Positions 53,564 through 60,122 of a stretch of 60,122 nucleotides of DNA are shown piece after piece (position 1 is the stretch's first letter; each line of letters begins with the position of its first letter). The stretch is from Pseudomonas sp. Its GTDB lineage: Bacteria; Pseudomonadota; Gammaproteobacteria; Pseudomonadales; Pseudomonadaceae. The stretch is taken from assembly GCA_030656145.1 (NCBI GenBank), contig JAUSOF010000027.1, positions 1 through 60,122 of the forward strand. Direction: 5' to 3'. The notes beneath the pieces were generated by a model that searched no databases, had not been told where the DNA came from, and was given only the letters and a program-made list of their open reading frames with translations. The position numbers and the translations under genes were made by a program.

Positions 53564-55498
53564 TTGTCCGCCATGTTCGCGTTACTGCATAGCCGTTTGC
53601 TGCGTCCGGTATTCATTGCCCTGGGTGTCGCCATACTGGTGCAGGTATGCCTTGCCGTATGGTTGACCCACACCACTGTGGGTGAGCTGGTTGCCGACCT
53701 GGCAACGCGCATGGAAGGCGATAGCCAGCGCTTGAGTGGTGAACTGGGTGCTGCCGAGCGTGAAGTGGTGGAAAACCTGGCTGCGCTGTCGGCCAATACC
53801 CGCGAGGGTCTTGGTAAGGCGCTTTCAGGCCGGCTCCAGGCTGAGCAAGTGCAGTTGCGCGACGTGCTCGAAGAGAATCTCAGGCAGTCGGGCGGCGCCA
53901 TGGCGCAGCTGCTGGCCGGTGTCGCGCCCAAGGCCATCTGGGACGACGATGTCCCCGCATTGACGGCGTTTACGCGCATCGCTCAGCGCGATCCGGCGGT
54001 GCTGTTCGCCGTCTATTACGATGCGCAGGGCAAGCGGCTGACGCGTAATTTCAATCGCAGTGATGCGCGAGTACGCGCCTTGGTTGCGGCGGGTCAGGGT
54101 GATACGCCGCTGGACAAATTGGTCGAGGCAGCCTCGCGTGATCCGCAGGTGTACATGGTCGAGGTGGCGATCAATCCCATGGGGGCGCAGATCGGCAAGG
54201 TTCAGTTGGGTCTGTCCAGGGCTGCTGTTGAGGAGGAGTTGCAGGCGCTGGATCAGCGATTTTCCTCATTGGTAGACAATGCGGGTGAGCTGGTCGATGC
54301 CAGTCTCGCGGGCGCTGCAGGTGAAAGCACTCAGGCATTGCAGCGGCGCCTGGCAGAGGCGCAGCAGGCGGCCGAGGGCATGGCGCAGGGCAGCTTAAGT
54401 TCGGTTCGGGCGGCAGCCGAAAGCTTGCGTTGGCGGATAGCTGTGGGGCTCTCGGTGGTGGGTTTGTTGGCGCTTTTGGCGGTTGCGTTGGTGCTCGGTT
54501 GGCGGGTGTTGAGTCGCCTGCGGTTGCTGATCGTAGCCTTGCAGGACTTGGCGGAGGGTGAGGGCGACCTGACCCGGCGTGTCGAGCTGGATAGTAGTGA
54601 CGAGGTGGGCGACATGGCGGCCGCAGTCAATCGGTTTGTCGCCAGGCTGCAGCCCATTGTGCGCGAGGCCGGCGAAGTGGCGGTGCTCACTGGGCAGGAG
54701 ATTGGCAGTCTTGCATTGCGCAGTGCTGCTGCGGAGGCTGCAACCGCGCGTCAGCGTGACGAGGTGGCGGCCAGCCTGCAGGCTTTGGCGCAGATGGCGG
54801 GTGAGGCTCAGGCAGAAAGTCAGGCCATGCAGGAAGCGCTACGCCGGGTGGCGGCGATTCGCCAGTCCACCCAGGACAATGCGGCGATTGCGGCGCGGGT
54901 CGGTGGGGCGATGGAGGTTCTGGTATTGCGGGTCGGGGAGGGCGCGGCAGTGATCGAGCGGCTTGCCAGGCAGAGCGAGCAGATCGAAGTGGTGCTCACG
55001 GTGATCCACGGTATCGCCGAGCAGACCAACCTGTTGGCCTTGAATGCCGCTATTGAGGCGGCCCGGGCCGGGGAGAGCGGTCGTGGTTTTGCAGTGGTGG
55101 CGGACGAGGTACGTGCGCTGGCGAGTAAGACTCAGCAGTCGACCGGGGATATTCAGGCACACATAGGTGCCTTGCAAAAAGGTGCGCGTGAGGCGGTTGG
55201 CGCTATCGCGCAAGCCAGTCAGCAGGCTGATCAGGGGCTGGCTGCTTTGCTGGAAAGTGCCAAGGTGCAGCAGTCCGTACAGGGTGCCGTAGAGGAGGTG
55301 CATGGCGCCATCAATGCGGCGACTCAGGCGGCGGCGCATCAGGCTGAAGGTGCTGATGCGGTGCGTGGGCGGGTCGAGGTGATTCATGCGGAGGCGCAGC
55401 GTGCTGCGGAGGCGGTGGCTGCCACGGCTGACAGTGGGCGGGTGCTGGATGGTCTGGCCAAGCAACTGAAAGCCAGTTTGGGGCAGTTCCGCGTTTAG
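53564..55498 (+). CDS. Methyl-accepting chemotaxis protein
   Basis: The 644-aa chemoreceptor has TM1 (about 14-35), a periplasmic sensor of about 250 residues, TM2 (about 291-312), a HAMP linker, and a cytoplasmic signalling tip with the conserved [19 protein letters not shown] and [15 protein letters not shown]. The sensor region is helical and Ala/Gln/Glu rich, with [14 protein letters not shown] suggesting a PAS/Cache-like core; the ligand is unknown. No C-terminal CheR pentapeptide. TTG 53564 is favoured because AAGGAG ends 7 nt upstream; ATG 53573 is the alternative. Confidence 0.92.
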   Translation: MSAMFALLHSRLLRPVFIALGVAILVQVCLAVWLTHTTVGELVADLATRMEGDSQRLSGELGAAEREVVENLAALSANTREGLGKALSGRLQAEQVQLRDVLEENLRQSGGAMAQLLAGVAPKAIWDDDVPALTAFTRIAQRDPAVLFAVYYDAQGKRLTRNFNRSDARVRALVAAGQGDTPLDKLVEAASRDPQVYMVEVAINPMGAQIGKVQLGLSRAAVEEELQALDQRFSSLVDNAGELVDASLAGAAGESTQALQRRLAEAQQAAEGMAQGSLSSVRAAAESLRWRIAVGLSVVGLLALLAVALVLGWRVLSRLRLLIVALQDLAEGEGDLTRRVELDSSDEVGDMAAAVNRFVARLQPIVREAGEVAVLTGQEIGSLALRSAAAEAATARQRDEVAASLQALAQMAGEAQAESQAMQEALRRVAAIRQSTQDNAAIAARVGGAMEVLVLRVGEGAAVIERLARQSEQIEVVLTVIHGIAEQTNLLALNAAIEAARAGESGRGFAVVADEVRALASKTQQSTGDIQAHIGALQKGAREAVGAIAQASQQADQGLAALLESAKVQQSVQGAVEEVHGAINAATQAAAHQAEGADAVRGRVEVIHAEAQRAAEAVAATADSGRVLDGLAKQLKASLGQFRV

Positions 55499-55643
55499 AG
55501 GTCGAGTGGTGCGTGTGTGGGTTGTAGGCGGGCCGGCTAAGCTCAGTGAAACCAGTTTTTGAGGGGTTGCTGGGCTTTAGTTGTGTGTGTGGGTCTCTTG
55601 AGTGGCGGCGAGTGGTTGCTTGCGTGGTTAAATCGCAGGCAAT

Positions 55644-55672
55644 AAAAAACCGAGCGCGTGGCTCGGTTTTTT
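55644..55672. terminator. Bidirectional intrinsic terminator between chemoreceptor and tRNA-Leu
   Basis: Six A, CCGAGC, a 5-nt loop, GCTCGG and six T form a symmetric terminator. On the minus strand it stands 4 nt after the tRNA CCA end; on the plus strand it would stop transcripts from the chemoreceptor gene. Confidence 0.88.
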
Positions 55673-55676
55673 GAAT

Positions 55677-55763
55677 TGGTGCCCAGGAGAAGACTCGAAC
55701 TTCCACGACCGTAAGGTCACCAGCACCTGAAGCTGGCGTGTCTACCAATTTCACCACCTGGGC
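55677..55763 (-). tRNA. tRNA-Leu (anticodon CAG)
   Basis: Read on the minus strand, the 87-nt gene starts GCCCAGG and ends CCTGGGC-A-CCA, with the CCA encoded. The D arm is TGGTGAAATTGGTAGACAC, the anticodon stem CCAGC/GCTGG closes the loop TTCAGGT (anticodon CAG), a long variable arm GGTGACCTTACGGTC-type marks it as class II, and GTTCGAGTC is the T loop. It reads CUG codons. It is a lone tRNA gene upstream of and divergent from rnr. Confidence 0.96.
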
Positions 55764-55977
55764 GTTTGTTGCTAATGTTACTTTTTACTATCTACTACAA
55801 CTCGGTTAACATCGTTTCCCGTTGTTGTGGCGCGCATAATACGGATCGACTTTTTACTTGTAAACCCCTGAAGCGAAAAATTTTTATTATCTGTGCTGGG
55901 CTGACCCGAGTAGTGGTTTCGCGCTTCAATAGGCACATGGCAAACCGAATTTATATAGAAAAGGTGAACTCTCTCTA

Positions 55978-58524
55978 ATGGCCGACTGGCAATCCCTCGA
56001 CCCTGAGGCCGCTCGTGAAGCGGAAAAATACGAAAACCCCATCCCGAGTCGCGAGTTGATTCTGCAGCACCTCGCCGAACGTGGTTCTCCGGCTAACCGT
56101 GAGCAGTTGCTCGACGAGTTCGGCTTGACCACAGAAGAGCAAATCGAGGCGCTGCGCCGTCGACTGCGCGCCATGGAGCGCGACGGGCAGTTGATCTATA
56201 CCCGTCGTGGCACTTATGCGCCAGTGGACAAGCTGGATCTGATTCTCGGGCGCGTAAGCGGCCACCGTGACGGCTTCGGTTTCCTGATCCCGGACGATGG
56301 CAGCGATGACCTGTTCTTGAGCCCGGCACAGATGCGGCTGGTCTTCGATGGCGACCGTGCCTTGGCTCGGGTTACCGGCCTGGACCGGCGCGGCCGCCGG
56401 GAAGGCGGTATTGTCGAAGTGCTGACCCGTGCTCACGAAACCATCGTCGGCCGTTATTACGAAGAAAGCGGCATCGGTTTTGTGGTCGCCGATAACCCGA
56501 AGATCCAGCAGGAAGTGCTGGTTACGCCGGGACGCAATGCTGGTGCCAAGCAGGGGCAGTTTGTCGAGGTGAAGATCACCCACTGGCCGACCCCGCGCTT
56601 TCAGCCCCAGGGCGACGTGATGGAAGTGGTTGGCAACTACATGGCGCCCGGCATGGAAATCGACGTGGCGCTGCGTAGCTATGACATTCCGCATGTCTGG
56701 CCAGAAGCGGTGGTCAAGGAAGCGCGCAAGCTCAGGCCGGAAGTAGAAGACAAGGACAAGGAAAAGCGCGTCGATCTGCGTCACCTGCCCTTCGTTACTA
56801 TCGATGGTGAAGATGCCCGCGATTTTGACGATGCGGTCTACTGCGAGAAAAATGGCAGTAACTGGCGGCTGTTCTCAGGTGGTTGGAAGCTGTATGTGGC
56901 GATCGCCGATGTCTCCCACTATGTGAAAGTCGATTCGGCGCTGGATGCCGAGGCGCAGGTACGCGGCAACTCGGTGTATTTCCCCGAGCGGGTGATCCCG
57001 ATGTTGCCGGAGGAGCTGTCCAACGGCCTCTGCTCGCTGAATCCGCAGGTGGATCGTTTGGCCCTGGTCTGCGAGATGAGCATCTCGAAAACCGGCAAGA
57101 TGGTCGATTACCAGTTCTGCGAGGCGGTGATCCACTCCCATGCGCGCCTGACCTACAACAAGGTCAGTGCCATGCTCGAAGAGCCGAAAGGCAGCGAAGG
57201 CAAGGCTTTGCGCGGCGAGTACAAAGAAGTGCTGCCGCACCTCAAACAGCTGTATTCCCTGTATCAGGTGTTGCTGGCGGCGCGCCATGAGCGTGGCGCC
57301 ATCGACTTCGAGACCCAGGAAACGCGGATCGTCTTCGGCGCCGATCGCAAGATCGCCGAAATTCGTCCGACCCAGCGCAACGATGCGCACAAGCTGATCG
57401 AGGAGTGCATGCTGGCTGCCAACGTGGCCACCGCCGCGTTCATGCAGAAGCATGAAATTCCGGCGCTGTACCGTGTGCATGATGGCCCGCCGCCGGAGCG
57501 TGTAGAGAAACTCAAGGCCTTCCTCACCGAGCTGGGCCTGTCCCTGCATCGCGGCAAGTCCAAGGAGGGGCCTTCGCCCAAGGACTACCAGGCGCTGCTG
57601 GAAAGCATCCGTGGTCGTGCGGATTACCATCTGATCCAGACCGTGATGCTGCGCTCGCTCAGTCAGGCGGTGTACAGCGCCGACAATCAAGGCCACTTCG
57701 GCCTGAATTACGAGGCCTATGCCCACTTCACCTCGCCGATCCGCCGCTACCCGGATCTGCTGATCCATCGGGCTATTCGCAGTGTGATTCGTTCCAAGCT
57801 CGACACCCCGCACGTCAAGCGTGCAGGCGCGGCGAGCATGCCCAAGGCGCGTATCTATCCTTACGATGAGCCGATTCTGGAGCAGCTTGGCGAGCAGTGT
57901 TCGATGTCCGAGCGCCGCGCCGACGAGGCGACCCGTGATGTGGTGAACTGGCTGAAATGCGAGTTCATGAAGGATCGCGTTGGCGAAACCTTCCCGGGGG
58001 TGATTACCGCGGTGACCGGCTTCGGTCTATTCATCGAGTTGACCGATATCTACGTCGAAGGCCTGGTGCATGTCACCGCCTTGCCGGCCGACTACTACCA
58101 CTTTGATCCGGTGCATCATCGTCTGGCCGGAGAGCGCAGTGGGCGTAACTTCCGTCTCGGTGACACGGTCGAAGTCAAGGTCATGCGGGTTGACCTGGAC
58201 GAGCGCAAGATCGACTTCGAAATGGCCCAGAGCGTTGTCGATGCGCCGGTCGGGCGCAGGCGTGGCGGTTTTGAGTCGGCAGCGGGTAAAACCGAGCGCC
58301 GGGATGGGCGAGTTGTCGCTGGCGCTGGCGCCGATGTGGATAAAAGCCGTGAGCTGAAAAAGGCACTACTGGCCGAGTCCAAGGGCAAGGGTCGCGGCGC
58401 TAAAAGCGAATCCTCCAGGCCGGCGAGCGCGGATGCAAAATCTGCCAAGCACCGCAAGGGTCCGCCAAAAGGCGGGGCTTCGGCCGCTGGTGGCGCCCCG
58501 CGCAAGCGTAAGGCGAAGTCATGA
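55978..58524 (+). CDS. rnr: Ribonuclease R
   Basis: The 848-aa 3'-5' exoribonuclease digests structured RNA. Layout: N-terminal winged-helix (about 20-85), two cold-shock domains (about 90-245), the RNB catalytic domain with the acidic cluster DGEDARDFDDAVYCE, and an S1 domain (about 665-745) with GVITAVTGFGLFIEL. The Lys/Arg-rich tail of about 80 residues is low complexity. The ATG follows AAAGGTGAAC. It overlaps rlmB by 4 bp (ATGA), so they form one operon. Confidence 0.96.
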   Translation: MADWQSLDPEAAREAEKYENPIPSRELILQHLAERGSPANREQLLDEFGLTTEEQIEALRRRLRAMERDGQLIYTRRGTYAPVDKLDLILGRVSGHRDGFGFLIPDDGSDDLFLSPAQMRLVFDGDRALARVTGLDRRGRREGGIVEVLTRAHETIVGRYYEESGIGFVVADNPKIQQEVLVTPGRNAGAKQGQFVEVKITHWPTPRFQPQGDVMEVVGNYMAPGMEIDVALRSYDIPHVWPEAVVKEARKLRPEVEDKDKEKRVDLRHLPFVTIDGEDARDFDDAVYCEKNGSNWRLFSGGWKLYVAIADVSHYVKVDSALDAEAQVRGNSVYFPERVIPMLPEELSNGLCSLNPQVDRLALVCEMSISKTGKMVDYQFCEAVIHSHARLTYNKVSAMLEEPKGSEGKALRGEYKEVLPHLKQLYSLYQVLLAARHERGAIDFETQETRIVFGADRKIAEIRPTQRNDAHKLIEECMLAANVATAAFMQKHEIPALYRVHDGPPPERVEKLKAFLTELGLSLHRGKSKEGPSPKDYQALLESIRGRADYHLIQTVMLRSLSQAVYSADNQGHFGLNYEAYAHFTSPIRRYPDLLIHRAIRSVIRSKLDTPHVKRAGAASMPKARIYPYDEPILEQLGEQCSMSERRADEATRDVVNWLKCEFMKDRVGETFPGVITAVTGFGLFIELTDIYVEGLVHVTALPADYYHFDPVHHRLAGERSGRNFRLGDTVEVKVMRVDLDERKIDFEMAQSVVDAPVGRRRGGFESAAGKTERRDGRVVAGAGADVDKSRELKKALLAESKGKGRGAKSESSRPASADAKSAKHRKGPPKGGASAAGGAPRKRKAKS

Positions 58525-59273
58525 GTCAGCTGGAAAAGATCTACGGCGTGCATGCCGTGGAAGCCTTGCTGCGTCATCACCCCAAGCGGGTCAAGCAGGT
58601 GTGGCTCGCGGAGGGGCGTAATGATCCGCGGGTGCAGGTCCTGCTGGCATTGGCGGCTGATGCACGGGTTGCCGTTGGCCAGTGCGAGCGTCGTGAGATG
58701 GATGTCTGGGTCGAGGGTGTGCATCAGGGTGTGGTTGCTGATGTCAGTCCTAGCCAGGTCTGGGGCGAGGCGATGCTTGAGGAGTTGCTCGATCGCGCCA
58801 TAGGTCCGCCGTTGTTGCTGGTGCTGGATGGGGTGACTGATCCGCACAACCTTGGTGCCTGTCTGCGTACTGCCGATGCGGCGGGTGCGCTGGCTGTGAT
58901 CGTGCCGAAGGACAAGTCTGCCACGCTCAATGCCACGGTGCGCAAGGTGGCCTGCGGGGCTGCCGAGGTGATTCCGTTGGTGGCGGTGACCAACCTGGCG
59001 CGCAGTCTGGAGAAGCTCCGGCAGCGCGGCCTGTGGGTGGTTGGTACTGCGGGTGAGGCCGAGCAAGAGCTGTATCAGCATGATATGACTGGGCCAACGG
59101 TGCTGGTCATGGGGGCTGAGGGCAAGGGTATGCGCCGCCTGACTCGCGAGCATTGCGATTACCTGGTCAAGCTGCCAATGGCGGGCAGCGTCAGTAGTCT
59201 TAATGTTTCGGTGGCGACGGGGGTCTGTTTATTCGAGGCACTGCGCCAGCGCACCAGCAAGGGCAAGCCTTAA
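58521..59273 (+). CDS. rlmB: 23S rRNA 2'-O-methyltransferase RlmB (G2251)
   Basis: The 250-aa SpoU-family enzyme has an N-terminal substrate-binding domain (about 1-80, EKIYGVHAVEALLRHHP) and a trefoil-knot SAM domain with VLDGVTDPHNLGACLRTADA, GAEGKGMRRLTREHCD and LPMAGSVSSLNVSVATG. It methylates G2251 in the ribosomal P loop. It is translationally coupled to rnr. rpsF follows after 297 bp. Confidence 0.96.
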   Translation: MSQLEKIYGVHAVEALLRHHPKRVKQVWLAEGRNDPRVQVLLALAADARVAVGQCERREMDVWVEGVHQGVVADVSPSQVWGEAMLEELLDRAIGPPLLLVLDGVTDPHNLGACLRTADAAGALAVIVPKDKSATLNATVRKVACGAAEVIPLVAVTNLARSLEKLRQRGLWVVGTAGEAEQELYQHDMTGPTVLVMGAEGKGMRRLTREHCDYLVKLPMAGSVSSLNVSVATGVCLFEALRQRTSKGKP

Positions 59274-59570
59274 ATAACCGGGGAGCCAGCTGGCTGGCGA
59301 TCCGGTCTCCATGCGAGTCGATCGCCAGCAGGGGCGTCTCTCAGGCTATCTGCAGGTAGGGCTTCGGTGCTGTGCGACTCGTACTTGCCCCGTGCGCTGC
59401 TCAAATAATCACCAGTCCACCTTGCTTGTGCCTGGGCGCTTCTCTAGAATGGCGCCCCTTGCTGCGACGGCAGGCGCTATTGCGCCCTTCTGTTTCGGCA
59501 AGACACACAGTGATATTCACTCCTTGCCTGACCGCGTTTGGCGGCAGGCTACAACCCGTAAGGAGCATTT
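59274..59570. other. rlmB-rpsF spacer
   Basis: This 297-bp stretch should hold the rpsF operon promoter and leader. I see no reliable promoter boxes. The one clear structure is the hairpin at 59526-59549 near the rpsF ribosome site. No open frame in it looks like a gene. Confidence 0.6.
59526..59549 (+). promoter_or_regulatory. rpsF leader hairpin, possible S6:S18 site
   Basis: GCCTG, a bulged A and CCGC pair with GCGG and CAGGC around a GTTTG loop, 21 nt before the rpsF ATG. In several bacteria the S6:S18 complex binds a CCG-containing structure in the rpsF leader to repress its operon. The position fits, but the motif has not been matched rigorously. Confidence 0.4.
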
Positions 59571-59996
59571 ATGCGTCATTACGAAATCATCTTTCTGGTT
59601 CACCCGGATCAGAGCGAGCAAGTCGGCGGCATGGTTGAGCGTTACACCAAGCTGATCGAAGAAGATGGCGGTAAGATTCACCGCCTGGAAGATTGGGGTC
59701 GTCGTCAGCTGGCTTACGCCATCAACAACGTCCACAAAGCTCACTACGTGATGCTCAACGTTGAGTGCACTGGCAAGGCCCTGGCCGAGCTGGAAGACAA
59801 CTTCCGTTACAACGATGCCGTGATCCGTAACCTGGTCATCCGTCGCGACGAGGCCGTTATCGACCAGTCCGAGATGCTCAAGGCCGAAGAAAACCGCAGT
59901 GAGCGCCGTGAGCGTCGCGACCGTCCTGACAGTGCCGATTCCGCCGATGGCGATGACAGCGACTCCAGCGACAGCAGCGATAACGCTGACGAGTAA
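59571..59996 (+). CDS. rpsF: 30S ribosomal protein S6
   Basis: The 141-aa product has the S6 fold up to about residue 100 ([52 protein letters not shown]) and then a tail extremely rich in Asp, Ser and Glu (about 102-141). Such tails are targets of the glutamate ligase RimK in some gammaproteobacteria. S6 pairs with S18 on the platform of 16S rRNA. AAGGAGC precedes the ATG; rpsR follows after 28 bp. Confidence 0.97.
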   Translation: MRHYEIIFLVHPDQSEQVGGMVERYTKLIEEDGGKIHRLEDWGRRQLAYAINNVHKAHYVMLNVECTGKALAELEDNFRYNDAVIRNLVIRRDEAVIDQSEMLKAEENRSERRERRDRPDSADSADGDDSDSSDSSDNADE

Positions 59997-60024
59997 TCCA
60001 CGGATCTATTGAGGAGCCACTCTC

Positions 60025-60122
60025 ATGGCACGTTTCTTCCGTCGTCGTAAATTCTGCCGTTTTACTGCAGAAGAAGTGAAAGAGATCGATTTCAAAGATC
60101 TCAACACGCTGAAAGCTTACAT
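60025..60122 (+). CDS. rpsR: 30S ribosomal protein S18, 5' part only (partial)
   Basis: The window ends within this gene. The 32 codons visible begin [20 protein letters not shown] and read on through [10 protein letters not shown], the S18 N-terminus. GAGGAG at 60011-60016 precedes the ATG. It is the second gene of the rpsF-rpsR operon; rplI would be expected outside the window. Confidence 0.96.
   Translation, partial: MARFFRRRKFCRFTAEEVKEIDFKDLNTLKAY

Overview
This is a high-GC gammaproteobacterial chromosome segment that looks like the genus Pseudomonas. The basis is family recognition: a FimX-type degenerate GGDEF/EVL protein, a 180-aa Orn, a 271-aa RhdA with a CQTHHRS loop, a 629-aa ParE, a ParC with Ser87/Glu91 numbering, an HisZ-PurA pair, and the order serB...fimX...psd-rhdA-HDOD-motAB-rsgA-orn-queG-nnrD-tsaE-amiB-mutL-miaA-hfq-hflXKC-hisZ-purA-rnr-rlmB-rpsF. 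I do not name a species.

Layout. (1) 1-2621: the end of the alpha ribosomal operon (rpsM'-rpsK-rpsD-rpoA-rplQ) with a strong terminator. (2) 2744-4457: an NhaC-type antiporter gene and a repeat- and hairpin-rich spacer. (3) 4458-16626: tolC on the minus strand, a TPP riboswitch with thiC and a CytX-type pyrimidine transporter, a lipoprotein, nudF-DUF1249-cpdA-yqiA, parE, a phytase-like protein and a retropepsin-like protease. (4) 16646-22484: parC followed by a four-gene MCE lipid-transport module. A MITE-like repeat begins at the stop codon of its last gene. (5) 22730-34493: an AhpA/Smp-like membrane protein divergent from serB, a secondary-alcohol-type dehydrogenase, fimX, a PilZ-like gene, psd, rhdA and an HDOD gene. 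(6) 34613-39156: motAB behind a sigma-28-like promoter, rsgA, a membrane-anchored methyltransferase and orn. (7) 39166-53436: queG, then the envelope/repair/tRNA-modification run nnrD-tsaE-amiB-mutL-miaA-hfq-hflX-hflK-hflC, a DUF2065 gene, hisZ and purA. (8) 53564-60122: a chemoreceptor gene with a second sigma-28-like promoter, tRNA-Leu(CAG), rnr-rlmB, rpsF and the start of rpsR.

Most of the window is conserved core genome. Themes that link genes are thiamine precursor synthesis and salvage (thiC plus cytX under one riboswitch), chromosome segregation (parE/parC), lipid trafficking (MCE module, psd), cyclic-nucleotide signalling (cpdA for cAMP; fimX, the PilZ-like gene and orn for c-di-GMP) and motility (motAB, chemoreceptor). 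The less ordinary items are the MITE-like element at 22481-22595, the STAS-permease MCE operon, the enlarged AhpA-like protein with an acidic linker, the alcohol dehydrogenase inserted beside serB, two sigma-28-like promoters, and the join between the alpha operon and the tolC/thiC region, which are far apart in the pseudomonads whose order I remember. I found no CRISPR array, prophage, complete insertion sequence or obvious new defence system.
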